From assembly GCF_000424005.1 (NCBI RefSeq), contig NZ_AUJB01000008.1:372001-436000 (forward strand): a stretch of DNA of 64,000 bases. The letters are read 5' to 3'. Both the position numbers and the translations under genes were made by a program. How positions within the stretch are numbered: the stretch's first letter is position 1; each line of letters opens with the position of its first letter. This document shows, piece by piece, positions 1 through 9,853 of the stretch. The notes beneath the pieces were generated by a model, which had not been told where the DNA came from, made no database searches, and saw only the letters and a program-made list of their open reading frames with translations. This DNA comes from Pseudobutyrivibrio ruminis CF1b (lineage in GTDB: Bacteria; Bacillota; Clostridia; Lachnospirales; Lachnospiraceae).

Positions 1-632
1 CAGAGCGTGTAAAGTGGGCAGATTATTATTGGGGAAAGGCTTCAAAGTATAGCAATGTTGCAATGGTTCTCTGGGATAACAATGTATATGACAATAACTC
101 AGCTGGTTCTGACGGTGAGTGTCATAGATACATTGACAGAAACTCTTTGAAGTGGTGTGATCCAGAAATCATCAGCGCTATTATGAAGCATGTTGATGGA
201 ACTCCAGCTACAATCAATGGTAGCTCAGCTCCAACACCAACACCAACACCAAAGCCAACACCAACACCAAAGCCAACACCTACACCAACGCCAAAGCCAA
301 CACCTACACCAACTCCTCAGCCAACAGCAACACCTTCAGCTACAGGTGATTTAAAGGCTGAGTACACAATTAATAGTTGGGGTTCAGGCTATCAGGTATT
401 AATCAAGGTAAAGAATGATTCTTCAGCTAAGGTTAATACATGGACAGTGAAGGTAAATAAGAAAGATGTAAAGATTGATTCAAGCTGGTGTGTAAATGTT
501 GCCGAGGATGGTGACTATTATGTAATCACACCAATGTCATGGAATTCTTCTATAGAAGCGGGAGCGTCGGTAGACTTCGGAATTCAGGGCAATGGTTCAA
601 TTGGTACAACAGTAGATATAACTGTTAAGTAA
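1..632 (+). CDS. GH5 cellulase, C-terminal fragment with linker and CBM2 (5' end outside window)
   Basis: The reading frame is open at the left edge (codon boundary at base 3), so the start and most of the catalytic barrel are missing. The first ~70 residues (WADYYWGKA, then VLWDNN, then a closing helix) match the end of a GH5 endo-beta-1,4-glucanase barrel, most like subfamily 4. A Thr-Pro-Lys linker follows, then a C-terminal CBM2-type cellulose-binding module of ~95 residues with conserved Trp residues (SWGSGYQ, WTVKV, SSWCVNV, MSWNSS). Its module is nearly the same as those in the next two genes. It should be secreted and act on cellulose or mixed-linkage glucan. GH5 is inferred from the tail only; the CBM2 and linker are directly visible. 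Confidence 0.8.
   Translation, partial: ERVKWADYYWGKASKYSNVAMVLWDNNVYDNNSAGSDGECHRYIDRNSLKWCDPEIISAIMKHVDGTPATINGSSAPTPTPTPKPTPTPKPTPTPTPKPTPTPTPQPTATPSATGDLKAEYTINSWGSGYQVLIKVKNDSSAKVNTWTVKVNKKDVKIDSSWCVNVAEDGDYYVITPMSWNSSIEAGASVDFGIQGNGSIGTTVDITVK
231..336 (+). repeat. Thr-Pro linker-coding repeat
   Basis: Tandem ccaacacc/ccaaagcc units encode a PTPTPKPTP linker between the GH5 domain and its CBM2. Low-complexity protein-coding repeat. Confidence 0.85.
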
Positions 633-647
633 GATTAAAAAATTAGA

Positions 648-692
648 GAATGCGGGTAGATTTTTAGAGTAAATTTTACTCGCATTCCTTTT
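648..692 (+). terminator. Rho-independent terminator after GH5 fragment
   Basis: Arms gaatgcgggt (648-657) and actcgcattc (678-687) pair with one G-U wobble, followed by a short T-rich tract. It separates the upstream gene from the GH9 gene. Confidence 0.65.
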
Positions 693-720
693 AATCAGAA
701 ACTCAAACGTTTAAGTAAAC

Positions 721-747
721 TATGATATCAAGCGCGCGGATATCATA
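721..747 (+). promoter_or_regulatory. Inverted repeat upstream of GH9 gene
   Basis: Perfect 9-base arms tatgatatc (721-729) and gatatcata (739-747) flank a gcgcgc-rich centre. The 8-base palindrome aaacgttt lies just upstream (705-712) and resembles a LacI-family half-site centre. The repeat could be an operator or an mRNA 5' stem; it sits 18 bases before the AAGGAGG ribosome binding site (765-771). Confidence 0.4.
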
Positions 748-781
748 ATATAAAAACAATTTTTAAGGAGGAAAATGTTAT

Positions 782-3277
782 ATGCACAAAAACACAAAAT
801 CTTTTTGCAAAAAGGTTCTGATGTGCTCTCTGTCTGCATCCATGGTGATTGGAGGCTTTAGCCTTCCAACACTTAAGGCTGATGCTGCAAATTACAATTA
901 TGGTGATGCTCTTGCAAAGTCATTATTGTTCTATCAGCTTCAGGAATCTGGAAAGCTTTCAGAGGAAACATTATCAAGAACAAACTGGAGAGCAGATTCT
1001 GCACTTAAGGATGGCGCAGACAACGGACTTGATCTTACTGGTGGATGGTATGATGCTGGTGATAACGTAAAGTTTAATTTACCAATGGCATATTCATCTA
1101 TGGTTCTTGGCTGGTCATACTTAAATAATCCAAAGGCATACAAGGAGTCTGGACAGGAAAAGTGGATGCTTCACGATATTAAGTGGGCAAATGATTACTT
1201 TGTAAAATGTAATCCAGATTCAAACACATATTATTATCAAGTAGGCGATGGTGGAAAGGACCATGGATTCTGGGGCGCACCAGAGCTTGTTGAAACAAAG
1301 ATGTCTAGACCATCCTTTAAGGTAGATGGAACATCTGCAGGTGGTGGTTCTTGTGTAACAGGTGAGGCTGCAGCTTCACTTGCAGTAGCATCTCTTGTAT
1401 TGAAGGATTCAGATCCTTCAAGAGCTGCAACTTATTTAGCTCATGCAAAGACTTTATATAAGATGGCAGAAAGTGCTAAGAGTGATGCTGGTTATACAGC
1501 AGCAAGTGGATTCTACACATCATACAGCGGATTCTATGATGAGCTTGCCTTAGCTGGATGCTGGTTATACAAAGCAACGGGAGATAAAACATATCTTACA
1601 AAGGCTGAGCAGTATGCTGAGAACTTTGGTTCTGAGTTCCAGGGTGGCGATGATATCGCTTATTCTTGGACAATGTCATGGGATGACACACACATGGGTG
1701 CATGCTTACTTCTTGCTGAGTTAACAGGTAAGGATAAGTATTACACACCAATTGAGAATAGTATTGATTGCTGGAATGGCAAGCTTGAAGGTTCTAATTC
1801 AGTAAGAATTACTCCTGGTGGACTTTCATTCTTAAGTGAGTGGGGCTCAGTTCGTTATGCTTGCAACCAGGCATTCATTGATACAATTTATCTTGGTCTT
1901 GATAAAGCAGATAAAGCTCATAAGGATGGAGCAAATGCTTATATCGAAAGAACAATCAATTACACACTGGGAAGCAATGGCCAGAACTTCATGGTTGGCT
2001 ACAATGCTCAGTCACCAAAGAATCCTCATCACAGAGCAGCTCATGGTTGCTGGTCAAACAACCTCAACGCAGCTCCTGAGAATTCAAGACATACACTTGT
2101 AGGTGCTATCGTTGGTGGACCTGGTTCTGCAGACGATTCATACAAGGATGTTCGTAGCGATTATCAGGCTAATGAAGTAGCATGTGATTACAATGCAGGT
2201 TTCACAGGTGCTTGTGCATATCTCTATGAGAAGAATGGATTCGGTACAGTTGTAACTCCATCTGCAATCGAAAAGACAGATGGTGCTGAGTTTGTTCTTA
2301 ACGCTGGTATCAATGCTCAGGATAAGAACAACAAGATTAACTTTGTTGAGCTTAAGACTGTTATCGAGAATCATACAGCTTGGCCAGCAAGAGTTACAGA
2401 CAACTTAAAGCTTCGTATGTACTTTGACCTTAGCGATGTAATTGAACAGGGTTACAGTGCATCTGACATGAAGGTTTCTACAACATACATGCAGCATCCA
2501 GTAAAGATTTCTAGCTTCAAGAAATCTGGAAATGCAGGCCTTTACTATGTTGACCTTGATCTTGCAGGCGCAGAAATCTATCCAGGTGGACAGAGTGAGT
2601 GCAAGTGCGAGCTCCAGGTAAGAATTACAGCTCCTGGTAAGTGGGATTACTCTAAGAGCCCATGTGTTGCAGGTCTTGGCGGAACAAGCAATTCTCAGAT
2701 GTCTACACCTAAGGGAATGCAGTTGTTCGAAGGTTCTACATTAGTACTTGGAGAGAAGACAGTTGACGTTGTTGATGATCCAACACCTACACCAACACCA
2801 AAGCCAACACCTACACCAACACCAAAGCCAACACCTACACCAACACCAAAGCCAACACCTACACCTACACCAGTACCAACACCTACACCAACACCAAAGC
2901 CAACACCTACACCTACACCAGTACCAACACCTACACCAACACCAAAGCCAACTCCAACTCCTACACCAGTTCCAACTCCAGTTCCTTCTGGAAAACTTGG
3001 TGTTAACTACACAGTTAATAACTGGGGTTCAGGCTTCCAGGTACTTATTGATGTAAAGAATGATTCTAAATCAACAGTTAATGGTTGGACTGTAAAGGTT
3101 AAGAAGAGTGAAGTTAATATTGATAATAGCTGGTGCGTAAATATTGATGAATCTGGCGATTATTATGTAATAACTCCTATGTCTTGGAATTCAACTATTG
3201 ATGCTGGACGTGCTGTAAGCTTCGGTATTCAGGGTACAGGTTCAGTAGCGGAAACATTAGACATTACAGTTGAATAG
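782..3277 (+). CDS. GH9 endoglucanase with CBM3c and C-terminal CBM2
   Basis: Secreted cellulase of 831 residues. Order: signal peptide (1 to ~35, cleavage near ADA-AN), GH9 (alpha/alpha)6 catalytic domain (~37-485), CBM3c-type module (~495-640), Thr-Pro linker (~667-735), CBM2 (~740-831). The catalytic acidic pair is in DAGD (D91/D94) and the proton donor is in [10 protein letters not shown] (E465). The GH9-CBM3c arrangement is the processive endoglucanase architecture, in which CBM3c feeds a single chain to the active site; the CBM2 anchors the enzyme to crystalline cellulose. Start fixed by AAGGAGG 10 bases upstream. The next cellulase begins 10 bases after the stop, so the two are probably co-transcribed. 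Confidence 0.95.
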   Translation: MHKNTKSFCKKVLMCSLSASMVIGGFSLPTLKADAANYNYGDALAKSLLFYQLQESGKLSEETLSRTNWRADSALKDGADNGLDLTGGWYDAGDNVKFNLPMAYSSMVLGWSYLNNPKAYKESGQEKWMLHDIKWANDYFVKCNPDSNTYYYQVGDGGKDHGFWGAPELVETKMSRPSFKVDGTSAGGGSCVTGEAAASLAVASLVLKDSDPSRAATYLAHAKTLYKMAESAKSDAGYTAASGFYTSYSGFYDELALAGCWLYKATGDKTYLTKAEQYAENFGSEFQGGDDIAYSWTMSWDDTHMGACLLLAELTGKDKYYTPIENSIDCWNGKLEGSNSVRITPGGLSFLSEWGSVRYACNQAFIDTIYLGLDKADKAHKDGANAYIERTINYTLGSNGQNFMVGYNAQSPKNPHHRAAHGCWSNNLNAAPENSRHTLVGAIVGGPGSADDSYKDVRSDYQANEVACDYNAGFTGACAYLYEKNGFGTVVTPSAIEKTDGAEFVLNAGINAQDKNNKINFVELKTVIENHTAWPARVTDNLKLRMYFDLSDVIEQGYSASDMKVSTTYMQHPVKISSFKKSGNAGLYYVDLDLAGAEIYPGGQSECKCELQVRITAPGKWDYSKSPCVAGLGGTSNSQMSTPKGMQLFEGSTLVLGEKTVDVVDDPTPTPTPKPTPTPTPKPTPTPTPKPTPTPTPVPTPTPTPKPTPTPTPVPTPTPTPKPTPTPTPVPTPVPSGKLGVNYTVNNWGSGFQVLIDVKNDSKSTVNGWTVKVKKSEVNIDNSWCVNIDESGDYYVITPMSWNSTIDAGRAVSFGIQGTGSVAETLDITVE
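2780..2987 (+). repeat. Long Thr-Pro linker-coding tandem repeat in GH9 gene
   Basis: About 210 bases of near-identical ccaacacctacaccaacac units encode roughly 70 residues of [11 protein letters not shown] / PTPVPTP. Such near-perfect repeats can expand or contract by slippage and are shared with the neighbouring genes. Confidence 0.9.
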
Positions 3278-3287
3278 GAGGCTTTCT

Positions 3288-5141
3288 ATGCAAAATAAGA
3301 AAAATGCTTTTTGTAAAAAGGCCTTATCTGCATCGTTAGCTACATTTATGATTTTATCAGGATGCAATCTTGCACCACTTAGTGTAAGAGCAGCAGAGAA
3401 GGAATTAACTACAGCCTATACAATTAATAACTGGGGCTCAGGCTATCAGGTATTGATTAAGGTAAAAAATGATACAACAACAAGAGCTGATTCTTGGGCT
3501 CTTAAAGTTAACAAGAATGATGTTGGAATTGATTCAAGCTGGAATGTTAAGGTAAAAGAGTCTGGTGACTATTATGAAATCACTCCAATGGAGTGGAATT
3601 CAGTTATCGAGCCAGGTAGTACAGTAGAATTTGGCGTTCAAGGTTCAACACATGTTGGTTCTACAGTTGAGATTATTGCAAATGGGGATGGACAGGCTGA
3701 TACTCCAAAGCCAACACCTACACCAGTAGTTACACCAACTCCAACACCGGTTGTAACACCAACACCTACAGCAAAGCCTACACCAACACCTACACCAAAG
3801 CCAACAGTTACACCAACACCAACACCAACTCCTACACCAAAACCTACTCCAACTCCTACAACAGTGGTAGAGGATCCTTCAGTTCAGGGAGATGATTGGC
3901 TTCACACAGATGGCCATAAGATTCTTGATAAGCAGGGACGTGAGGTATTTTTAACTGGTGCAAATTGGTTTGGATTCAACTGTTCTGAAAAGGTATTCCA
4001 TGGTTTATGGAGTGCTAACATGAAGGACGTAGTAGAAGGCATGGCTGATCACGGTATCAACCTTGTACGTGTACCTATTTCTACAGAGCTTCTCCTTGAC
4101 TGGAAGGCTGGTAAGAAAGTAAAGGTTAACGTAAATACCTACGCTAATCCAGAACTTAAGAACGCAGATGGAAGCGATATGGATTCAAGAGAAGTCTTTG
4201 ATACATTCGTAAAGCTTTGCAGACAGAATGGTATCAAGATTATGATGGATTGCCATAGTGCAGACGCTAACAACTCTGGACATAATTACAACGTATGGTA
4301 TGGACCAAAAGGCTTTACAACTCAGGACTGGATCGACGGTTGGACCTGGTTTGTAAAAGAGTATAAGAACGATGATACAATCATCGCTTGCGATCTTAAG
4401 AATGAGCCACATGGCAAGTATTCTACAGGCGAGGAGCCTGCAGCCAAATGGGATGATTCTAAGGATGAGTGCAACTGGCAGTATGCTGCCAGCCGTTGCG
4501 GAAAGGCTATCCTCGATGTAAACCCTAACCTTCTTATCATGGTAGAAGGTATCGAGGAGACACCAAGACCTGGTTATGATTACAACTCAGGATTACAGGA
4601 TCCTAATGCTTCAGAAGATCAGTTGAAGTATTACGGCGGATGGTGGGGTGGAAACCTTAGAAACGCTGGCAAATATCCTGTAGACCTTGGAAAGTATCAG
4701 AATCAGTTAGTATATTCTCCACATGATTACGGTCCACTGGTATACGAACAGACATGGTTCAAGAAAGACTTCACAGAGCAGACATTGCTTGATGATGTTT
4801 GGTATGACAGCTGGTTCTATCTTCAGGATCAGGATATCGCACCTCTCCTTATTGGTGAGTGGGGTGGATTTATGGACGGTGGTTCAAATGAGAAGTATCT
4901 GAATCTTATGTCAGATTTCATCGCTAAGAATCACATTAATCACACCTTCTGGTGCATCAATCCTAACTCTGGTGACACAGGCGGACTTCTTGAAGGCGAC
5001 TGGGTAACATGGGATTCAGCTAAGTACAATATGATGAAGCAGACACTTTGGTCTGATTCAAAGACAGGTAAGTTTGTAGGTCTTGACCACAAGGTTCCTC
5101 TTGGAAGCAACGGTGAGACAGTAACTACATACTACAAATAA
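3288..5141 (+). CDS. GH5 endo-beta-1,4-glucanase with N-terminal CBM2
   Basis: Secreted cellulase of 617 residues with domain order reversed relative to the two upstream genes: signal peptide (1 to ~36), CBM2 (~38-130), Thr-Pro linker (~139-190), GH5 catalytic domain (~200-600, subfamily 1-like). The acid/base is in LKNEP (E373) and the nucleophile in IGEWGG (E524). The ATG at 3288 is preferred over an upstream in-frame TTG at 3270 because AGGAGG lies 6 bases before it and the signal peptide then starts [11 protein letters not shown], like its neighbour. The signal peptide also holds an LSGC lipobox-like motif, so lipoprotein processing is an alternative to cleavage at VRA-AE. The transcript ends at the hairpin at 5158. 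Confidence 0.94.
   Translation: MQNKKNAFCKKALSASLATFMILSGCNLAPLSVRAAEKELTTAYTINNWGSGYQVLIKVKNDTTTRADSWALKVNKNDVGIDSSWNVKVKESGDYYEITPMEWNSVIEPGSTVEFGVQGSTHVGSTVEIIANGDGQADTPKPTPTPVVTPTPTPVVTPTPTAKPTPTPTPKPTVTPTPTPTPTPKPTPTPTTVVEDPSVQGDDWLHTDGHKILDKQGREVFLTGANWFGFNCSEKVFHGLWSANMKDVVEGMADHGINLVRVPISTELLLDWKAGKKVKVNVNTYANPELKNADGSDMDSREVFDTFVKLCRQNGIKIMMDCHSADANNSGHNYNVWYGPKGFTTQDWIDGWTWFVKEYKNDDTIIACDLKNEPHGKYSTGEEPAAKWDDSKDECNWQYAASRCGKAILDVNPNLLIMVEGIEETPRPGYDYNSGLQDPNASEDQLKYYGGWWGGNLRNAGKYPVDLGKYQNQLVYSPHDYGPLVYEQTWFKKDFTEQTLLDDVWYDSWFYLQDQDIAPLLIGEWGGFMDGGSNEKYLNLMSDFIAKNHINHTFWCINPNSGDTGGLLEGDWVTWDSAKYNMMKQTLWSDSKTGKFVGLDHKVPLGSNGETVTTYYK
3703..3860 (+). repeat. Thr-Pro linker-coding repeat in GH5 gene
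   Basis: Imperfect repeats encode [11 protein letters not shown] / PTPTPKP between CBM2 and the catalytic domain. Less regular than the GH9 linker. Confidence 0.8.
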
Positions 5142-5157
5142 TCTAATTTAAAAAGAG

Positions 5158-5198
5158 GACTCGACACTAATATTAATTATTGGTGTCGGGTCTTTTTT
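5158..5198 (+). terminator. Rho-independent terminator after GH9-GH5 pair
   Basis: Arms gactcgacacta (5158-5169) and tggtgtcgggtc (5181-5192) pair with G-U wobbles and are followed by a T-tract. Confidence 0.85.
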
Positions 5199-5262
5199 AT
5201 ACATACTGAAAAATTGTAATGGTATAAATCCCATGAATTGTCACAAAGAATAATATGTTATT

Positions 5263-5291
5263 TTGTATAACATTTTTGTAACTAATATGAT
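5263..5291 (+). promoter_or_regulatory. Candidate sigma-A promoter for the anchored surface protein
   Basis: TTGTAT (5263-5268) and TATGAT (5286-5291) are separated by 17 bases, about 70 bases before the start codon and downstream of a terminator. Confidence 0.5.
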
Positions 5292-5361
5292 AAACTTCTG
5301 TAACGTGTGGGTTGGGTATAGTAATTATGAGGAGAATTATGAAAAAAGGAGAGAGTGTGGA

Positions 5362-7101
5362 ATGAAAAAAATTCTAAACTCAAAGCCAGGAAAGGTAATA
5401 GTAACTATTATTGTTATCTTATTACTTCTTTTGGTTGGATTTTTCTACGTAAGCGGCGATAGAAAATCCGAAGTCGCTGATTCTAATGTTGAGATGGAGT
5501 CAGAGGAGACAGTTCAGACTAGCGATCTGGAAGAAGATGATTCTGAGGAAGTAGAGGAGGAGTCATCAGAGGAAGCTACAGAAGAAGAGACAGACGAGGA
5601 AGAGACAACAGAGGAAGCTTCTAATAATACTATCAAGGCTGCTAAGAAGCCAGCAACAAACACTACAGTTGCTCCAGTAGTTGAGGCACCAGTAGTTACA
5701 GAAGAAGAAAACATCGTTGTTGCAGCTAATATCCCAGTAGCAGCACCTGCAGCACAGCAGTCAGCCCCAGCAGCACCAGCTACACAGCAGACAGTTGTTG
5801 CTCAGCCAACACCAACACCTACACCGGAGCCAACTCCAACACCTACACCGGAGCCAACTCCAACACCAACACCAGTACCAACACCAACACCTACTCCAGA
5901 ACCAACACCAACACCTGTAGTTGTTGAGAATGGTACACTTGCTGGAACAGTTCGTTTAGCTTCAGACAGAACTACACCAGTAGAGAACGCTTCAGTAGTT
6001 ATTAAGAACACTGATGGCGAAACATGGAATGTTGTAACTGACAGCGAAGGAAGATTTAACATGGTTCTTCCAGCAGATCAGTACTCAGCAGAGATTAGCG
6101 CAGAAGGCTTCGAAGTTAACCACGTAGACAACGCAGTAGTTCGTCCAAACGAGACATTAAATCTTGCAGTTGTTTATTTGATTGCAAGCGAAGCTGAAGA
6201 GAATGGTATTGCTTCAGGTAACATTACAGATGCTCTTACAGGACGTGGCGTTGCAGGCGCAACACTTAAGGTTCGTAGAGGTTCAAACAATGTTGAAAGT
6301 GGCGATATCGTAGCAACAGCTACTACAGCAGACAATGGTGATTACTCAGTTGAGCTTCCAATCGGTAACTATTGCATGTCAATCGAGAAGGAAGGCTATA
6401 TCAGCGGTTCAATCAACATCATTGTTCAGCAGGGAACAACAGCAAACCAGAATGGCTCAATCACACCAATCGTTTCAGAAAACGATGAGGATGAGTTATA
6501 TAGAATGGTTTTAACTTGGGGTGAGGATCCACGTGACTTAGACTCACACTTAGTAGGAAACCTTTCAAATGGTGAAACTTACCATGTTTACTACTCACAC
6601 AAGACACAGATGGATGGTGAAGAAGAGGCTTGCAAGCTTGATGTAGATGATACAACAAGCTACGGTCCAGAGACTGTTACACTTGATGCAGAGCTTGACT
6701 CACCATACTACTATTACGTACACCTTTACGCTGGTGATGGCACTATCGCAACATCAGGCGCTAAGGTAGAAGTATACAAGGGAACAACTCTTGTTAGAAC
6801 ATTCAATGCCCCTTCTGTAGGTGAGGGAAGGTATTGGAATGTATTTGCACTCACAGATGGACAGATTATCGTAAAAGACGTTATCGAGGCAGAGCCTGAC
6901 ACAGAATATGCAACAAACGGTAGCGCAACAGAATCTGAGCCAACTGACACAACTGACGAAACAGAGTCTTCTGAGACAGAAGAGTCTGAGCCAGCTGAGA
7001 CAGAGGCTACAGAGACAACTGAAGCAACAGAAGCAGAAGCTGAGGAGACTGAGGAATCTGCAGAGACAGAGTCTGAGGACACAGAGGCAGAAGCTGAATA
7101 A
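5362..7101 (+). CDS. Membrane-anchored surface protein with two carboxypeptidase-regulatory-like domains
   Basis: 579 residues, function unknown. An N-terminal hydrophobic segment (~11-30) without a clear cleavage site should anchor it with the rest outside the cell. Then: an acidic Glu/Asp/Thr stretch (~44-85), an Ala/Pro spacer, a TPTPEP linker (~149-186), two beta-sandwich domains resembling carboxypeptidase-regulatory/CNA-B repeats (~191-277 and ~282-370), a C-terminal domain (~378-508) starting LTWGEDPRDLDSHL that recalls the YfaP/DUF2135 type, and a Glu/Thr/Ala tail (~515-579). No catalytic motif seen. Start at 5362 chosen for AAGGAG 10 bases upstream. It lies among the secreted glucanases and shares their linker type, so a role in holding enzymes or substrate at the cell surface is plausible but inferred. 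Confidence 0.8.
   Translation: MKKILNSKPGKVIVTIIVILLLLLVGFFYVSGDRKSEVADSNVEMESEETVQTSDLEEDDSEEVEEESSEEATEEETDEEETTEEASNNTIKAAKKPATNTTVAPVVEAPVVTEEENIVVAANIPVAAPAAQQSAPAAPATQQTVVAQPTPTPTPEPTPTPTPEPTPTPTPVPTPTPTPEPTPTPVVVENGTLAGTVRLASDRTTPVENASVVIKNTDGETWNVVTDSEGRFNMVLPADQYSAEISAEGFEVNHVDNAVVRPNETLNLAVVYLIASEAEENGIASGNITDALTGRGVAGATLKVRRGSNNVESGDIVATATTADNGDYSVELPIGNYCMSIEKEGYISGSINIIVQQGTTANQNGSITPIVSENDEDELYRMVLTWGEDPRDLDSHLVGNLSNGETYHVYYSHKTQMDGEEEACKLDVDDTTSYGPETVTLDAELDSPYYYYVHLYAGDGTIATSGAKVEVYKGTTLVRTFNAPSVGEGRYWNVFALTDGQIIVKDVIEAEPDTEYATNGSATESEPTDTTDETESSETEESEPAETEATETTEATEAEAEETEESAETESEDTEAEAE
5805..5917 (+). repeat. Thr-Pro-Glu linker-coding repeat
   Basis: Repeats encode PTPTPEPTP units, with Glu in place of the Lys used in the cellulase linkers. 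Confidence 0.8.
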
Positions 7102-7137
7102 TCATTGTAATATTTAGTGTAGGGTTACAATAAGAAT

Positions 7138-7177
7138 GCCTGGCACCAATAGAAATATTGGCGCCGGGCTTTTTTTA
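7138..7177 (+). terminator. Rho-independent terminator after the surface protein gene
   Basis: Arms gcctggcaccaat (7138-7150) and attggcgccgggc (7157-7169) followed by eight T. Confidence 0.9.
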
Positions 7178-7226
7178 TAGGTGTGTTATGGCTTTGTAAA
7201 TATTTTTTAAAATTTTATTCATAAAT

Positions 7227-7254
7227 TTGATATTTATTGCATGATTTTTATATC
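7227..7254 (+). promoter_or_regulatory. Possible promoter for GH16 gene
   Basis: TTGATA (7227-7232) and TATATC (7249-7254) at 16-base spacing, ~50 bases before the GH16 start in an AT-rich gap. The gene needs a promoter because a strong terminator precedes it, but the match is modest. Confidence 0.35.
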
Positions 7255-7304
7255 CTCACTTTTCAAGAATAGGGTAATATCCTTTTTAAGAGGAGGTAAT
7301 ATCA

Positions 7305-8573
7305 ATGAAAAGAAAAGTTTTATCAATGGTTCTTGCGTCTTTTCTGACGCTGTCAGGCTGCTTTTTAAATGTGGGTAATGTAAATGCAGCAAATGCCTGG
7401 ACAGGCACACACTTTGGCATGGATTTTGATTACCATGATTCTGGTAAGTATGAAATGTCAAGCTGGTCCAACGGGGGAATGTTCAATTGTACATGGTCAC
7501 CAAACAATGTAGGTTTCGAGAATGGAAAGATGAAGCTGACCATTGGCGGAAACTGGGGCGGTTTTACTGGGGGAGAATACCGTACCAGAGATTACTTTGG
7601 ATATGGTATGTACCAGGTAAACATGAAGCCTATTAAGAATTCAGGAGTTGTTTCTTCATTCTTTACTTACACTGGTGAGTCTGACGGAACAAAGTGGGAT
7701 GAGATTGATATCGAGTTCCTTGGATATGACACAACAAAAGTACAGTTCAACTATTATACAAATGGACAGGGAAATCATGAGTACCTTTATAATTTAGGAT
7801 TTGACGCATCTCAAAGTTTCCATACATATGGATTCAACTGGTATAACGGTGGAATTACATGGTATGTAGATGGCAAGGCAGTATACACAGCTACAAGCAA
7901 TATTCCTGATACACCAGGAAAGATTATGATGAATGTATGGCCAGGTACAGGAGTAGATAACTGGCTTAAGCCATACGATGGAAGAACTAATATCAGTGCA
8001 TATTATGACTGGGCTTCATATGATGCACCTGTGAGCGGCTCTGGTTCTTCTCAGTCATCAAACAATCAGTCGTCAAACAACCAGCCATCTTATAATCCAG
8101 CACCTCAGAATCCATCCACTGGAAATACATCTTCAGCAATGTTTGATTCTTCAAAGGCTTATAAGATTATCAATTACGGAAGCACACATTCTCTTGATGT
8201 GCAGGGAAACAGAAATGCAAATGGAACTAACGTATTACAGTATCCATTTAGAGGCAATGCAAATCAGAAGTGGTATTTTGTAAAAGAGGGAGATTACTAT
8301 ATTATAAAGTCAGCTTCTACAGGCAAGGTTCTTACAGTAGACAATTCAGCTACATGGGACGGAGCCAATGTAAACCAGTGGGATTACTATGGCGGAAATA
8401 ATCAGAAGTGGGAAATCTATCCTGCAGAAAACAACACCTATAAGATAATTAATCACAATAGCGGAAAGTGTTTAAATATCGCCTATGGAAGTAATGATGC
8501 CAATGCAAATGTAGAGCAGTACAAAGATGCAGGCAGCAATTACGAGCGCTGGTGGATAGATGTAGCAAATTAA
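7305..8573 (+). CDS. GH16 lichenase (beta-1,3-1,4-glucanase) with ricin-type lectin domain
   Basis: Secreted 422-residue enzyme. Signal peptide (1 to ~29, VNA-AN), GH16 beta-jelly-roll (~30-245), Ser/Asn/Gln/Pro linker (~246-278), C-terminal ricin-B-like beta-trefoil (~280-420) with repeated NQKW motifs. The active-site signature DEIDIEF gives nucleophile E133 and acid/base E137, and FTGGEYRT is typical of bacterial lichenases that cut mixed-linkage barley glucan (EC 3.2.1.73). The linker is Ser/Asn rich, unlike the Thr-Pro linkers of the cellulases, suggesting a separate origin. AGGAGG (7291-7296) lies 8 bases before the ATG. The signal peptide also contains LSGC, a lipobox-like motif. Confidence 0.93.
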   Translation: MKRKVLSMVLASFLTLSGCFLNVGNVNAANAWTGTHFGMDFDYHDSGKYEMSSWSNGGMFNCTWSPNNVGFENGKMKLTIGGNWGGFTGGEYRTRDYFGYGMYQVNMKPIKNSGVVSSFFTYTGESDGTKWDEIDIEFLGYDTTKVQFNYYTNGQGNHEYLYNLGFDASQSFHTYGFNWYNGGITWYVDGKAVYTATSNIPDTPGKIMMNVWPGTGVDNWLKPYDGRTNISAYYDWASYDAPVSGSGSSQSSNNQSSNNQPSYNPAPQNPSTGNTSSAMFDSSKAYKIINYGSTHSLDVQGNRNANGTNVLQYPFRGNANQKWYFVKEGDYYIIKSASTGKVLTVDNSATWDGANVNQWDYYGGNNQKWEIYPAENNTYKIINHNSGKCLNIAYGSNDANANVEQYKDAGSNYERWWIDVAN

Positions 8574-8600
8574 TATATATATAGGAAGAAAATGAGAAAA

Positions 8601-8633
8601 CAGCCAGATATCAATTTGATATCTGGCTGTTTT
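8601..8633. terminator. Bidirectional terminator between GH16 and the BASS transporter
   Basis: Perfect 14-base arms (8601-8614 and 8616-8629) with tttt on the right and aaaa on the left, suiting both convergent genes. Confidence 0.85.
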
Positions 8634-8674
8634 GCTGAGAGTTTAAATCTTTAATATAAGGAAGTTAGAACTGA

Positions 8675-9670
8675 TTATGCTAAATTACTTTTTTCTTCTG
8701 CTTCAACGTCAGTAGAAGCATTTATCTTAACATTCTGATCTTTGTCCTCAGTCATTCTGCGGTAAACATTTGCAAGTAATGCGCCTGAGATGTTGTGCCA
8801 TACAGAGAAGATTGCTCCAGGTACTGTAGCCATTGCAAGATCAGGAAAAGCTGAAGCTGCAAGTGAAGTAGCAAGACCTGAGTTTTGCATACCGATTTCT
8901 ACTGAAAGAGCCTTCTTCTTTGAAAGAGGAAGCTTTAATAACTTGCCAAGTAATAATCCGCAGCCATAACCAAGAAGATTGTGAAGGATTACAACAAGGA
9001 AGATAATTGCACCAGTTGTAAGAATCTGCTCTGAGTTGTGAGAAACAACAGCAGCTACAATCATTGTGATTGCAAAAACAGATACAAGTGGAAGTGCTTC
9101 CTTTACCTTTGCTGTGTATTTTCCAAAGAAGTGATTGATAACAAATCCAAGTGCGATAGGTACGATTACTACCTTTATAATAGAAATAAACATTGCAAGC
9201 ACATCGACAGATACTGTTGTGCGAAGGAATAAATATGTAATAACTGGTGTAAGAAGTGGAGCGAGAAGAGTATTTACACTTGTCATTCCTACTGATAAAG
9301 CAACATCACCTTCACTAAGATACGTAATTACGTTACTTGATGTACCGCCAGGGCATGTACCAACGAGAATTACACCTGCTAAAAGTCCTGCTTCAAGACC
9401 AAATGCCTTTCCAAGAAGGAAAGCAAGAATTGGCATGATAGTAAACTGTGCAAGGCAGCCAATTAAAATATCCTTTGGACGAGTGAAGACTGTTACAAAA
9501 TCTTCAGGCTTAATAGTAAGACCCATTCCGAACATAACTATCATAAGAAGATAATTAATCCAGCTAGTCTGAATCCAAAGACAAGTGGCAGGCTTGAACA
9601 AAGCCAATGCTGCAACTACAAGTACAATGATTGCCATGTACTTACCGATGAAACTACTGATTTTTTTCAT
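8675..9670 (-). CDS. Bile acid:sodium symporter (BASS) family transporter
   Basis: 331-residue integral membrane protein with about nine or ten hydrophobic segments. Family hallmarks are visible: MFGMGLTIKPEDF near residue 50, VGTCPGGTSSNVITY around 105-120, and EIGMQNSGLA near the end; the GGTSSN and QNSGLA stretches belong to the two discontinuous helices that bind Na+ in this fold. Bacterial BASS members carry organic anions including bile acids, keto acids and pantoate, so the substrate cannot be named. It is a single-gene unit converging on the GH16 gene and divergent from gltB; aaagga upstream of the ATG may be its ribosome binding site. Confidence 0.88.
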   Translation of the reverse strand: MKKISSFIGKYMAIIVLVVAALALFKPATCLWIQTSWINYLLMIVMFGMGLTIKPEDFVTVFTRPKDILIGCLAQFTIMPILAFLLGKAFGLEAGLLAGVILVGTCPGGTSSNVITYLSEGDVALSVGMTSVNTLLAPLLTPVITYLFLRTTVSVDVLAMFISIIKVVIVPIALGFVINHFFGKYTAKVKEALPLVSVFAITMIVAAVVSHNSEQILTTGAIIFLVVILHNLLGYGCGLLLGKLLKLPLSKKKALSVEIGMQNSGLATSLAASAFPDLAMATVPGAIFSVWHNISGALLANVYRRMTEDKDQNVKINASTDVEAEEKSNLA

Positions 9671-9816
9671 AACTTTAAAAACCGTCCTTTCTGAAATATG
9701 AATTTAGCACTTTAAAGTAATATCGCTTTAAATCACAATATCACTTAATTCCTCATTTTTCAAGGGTTTTTGGACTGTTTGAAACCTGAAAATACACAAT
9801 TTTTGAAAAAATACCC

Positions 9817-9845
9817 TTGCATAAAAATACTAAAAGTTGTATAGT
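9817..9845 (+). promoter_or_regulatory. Promoter of gltBD
   Basis: TTGCAT (9817-9822) and TATAGT (9840-9845) with 17-base spacing. Transcription would start near 9851, so the RNA begins almost directly with the AAAGGC hairpin. Confidence 0.7.
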
Positions 9846-9853
9846 TTTGCACA

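Noticed and set aside
2780-2987. Regular short repeats resembling a CRISPR or minisatellite array
   Set aside because: They lie in frame within the GH9 gene, have no unique spacers and encode a Thr-Pro linker.
5514-7082. Long Ser/Val-rich open frames on the minus strand (5514-5714, 6726-7082)
   Set aside because: They are mirror frames of Glu/Thr-rich coding sequence, without ribosome binding sites or recognisable domains.
9671-9816. Repeated ctttaaa/aatatcac elements upstream of the BASS gene as operators
   Set aside because: The repeats are short and AT-rich, and no clear symmetry or promoter pair could be supported.
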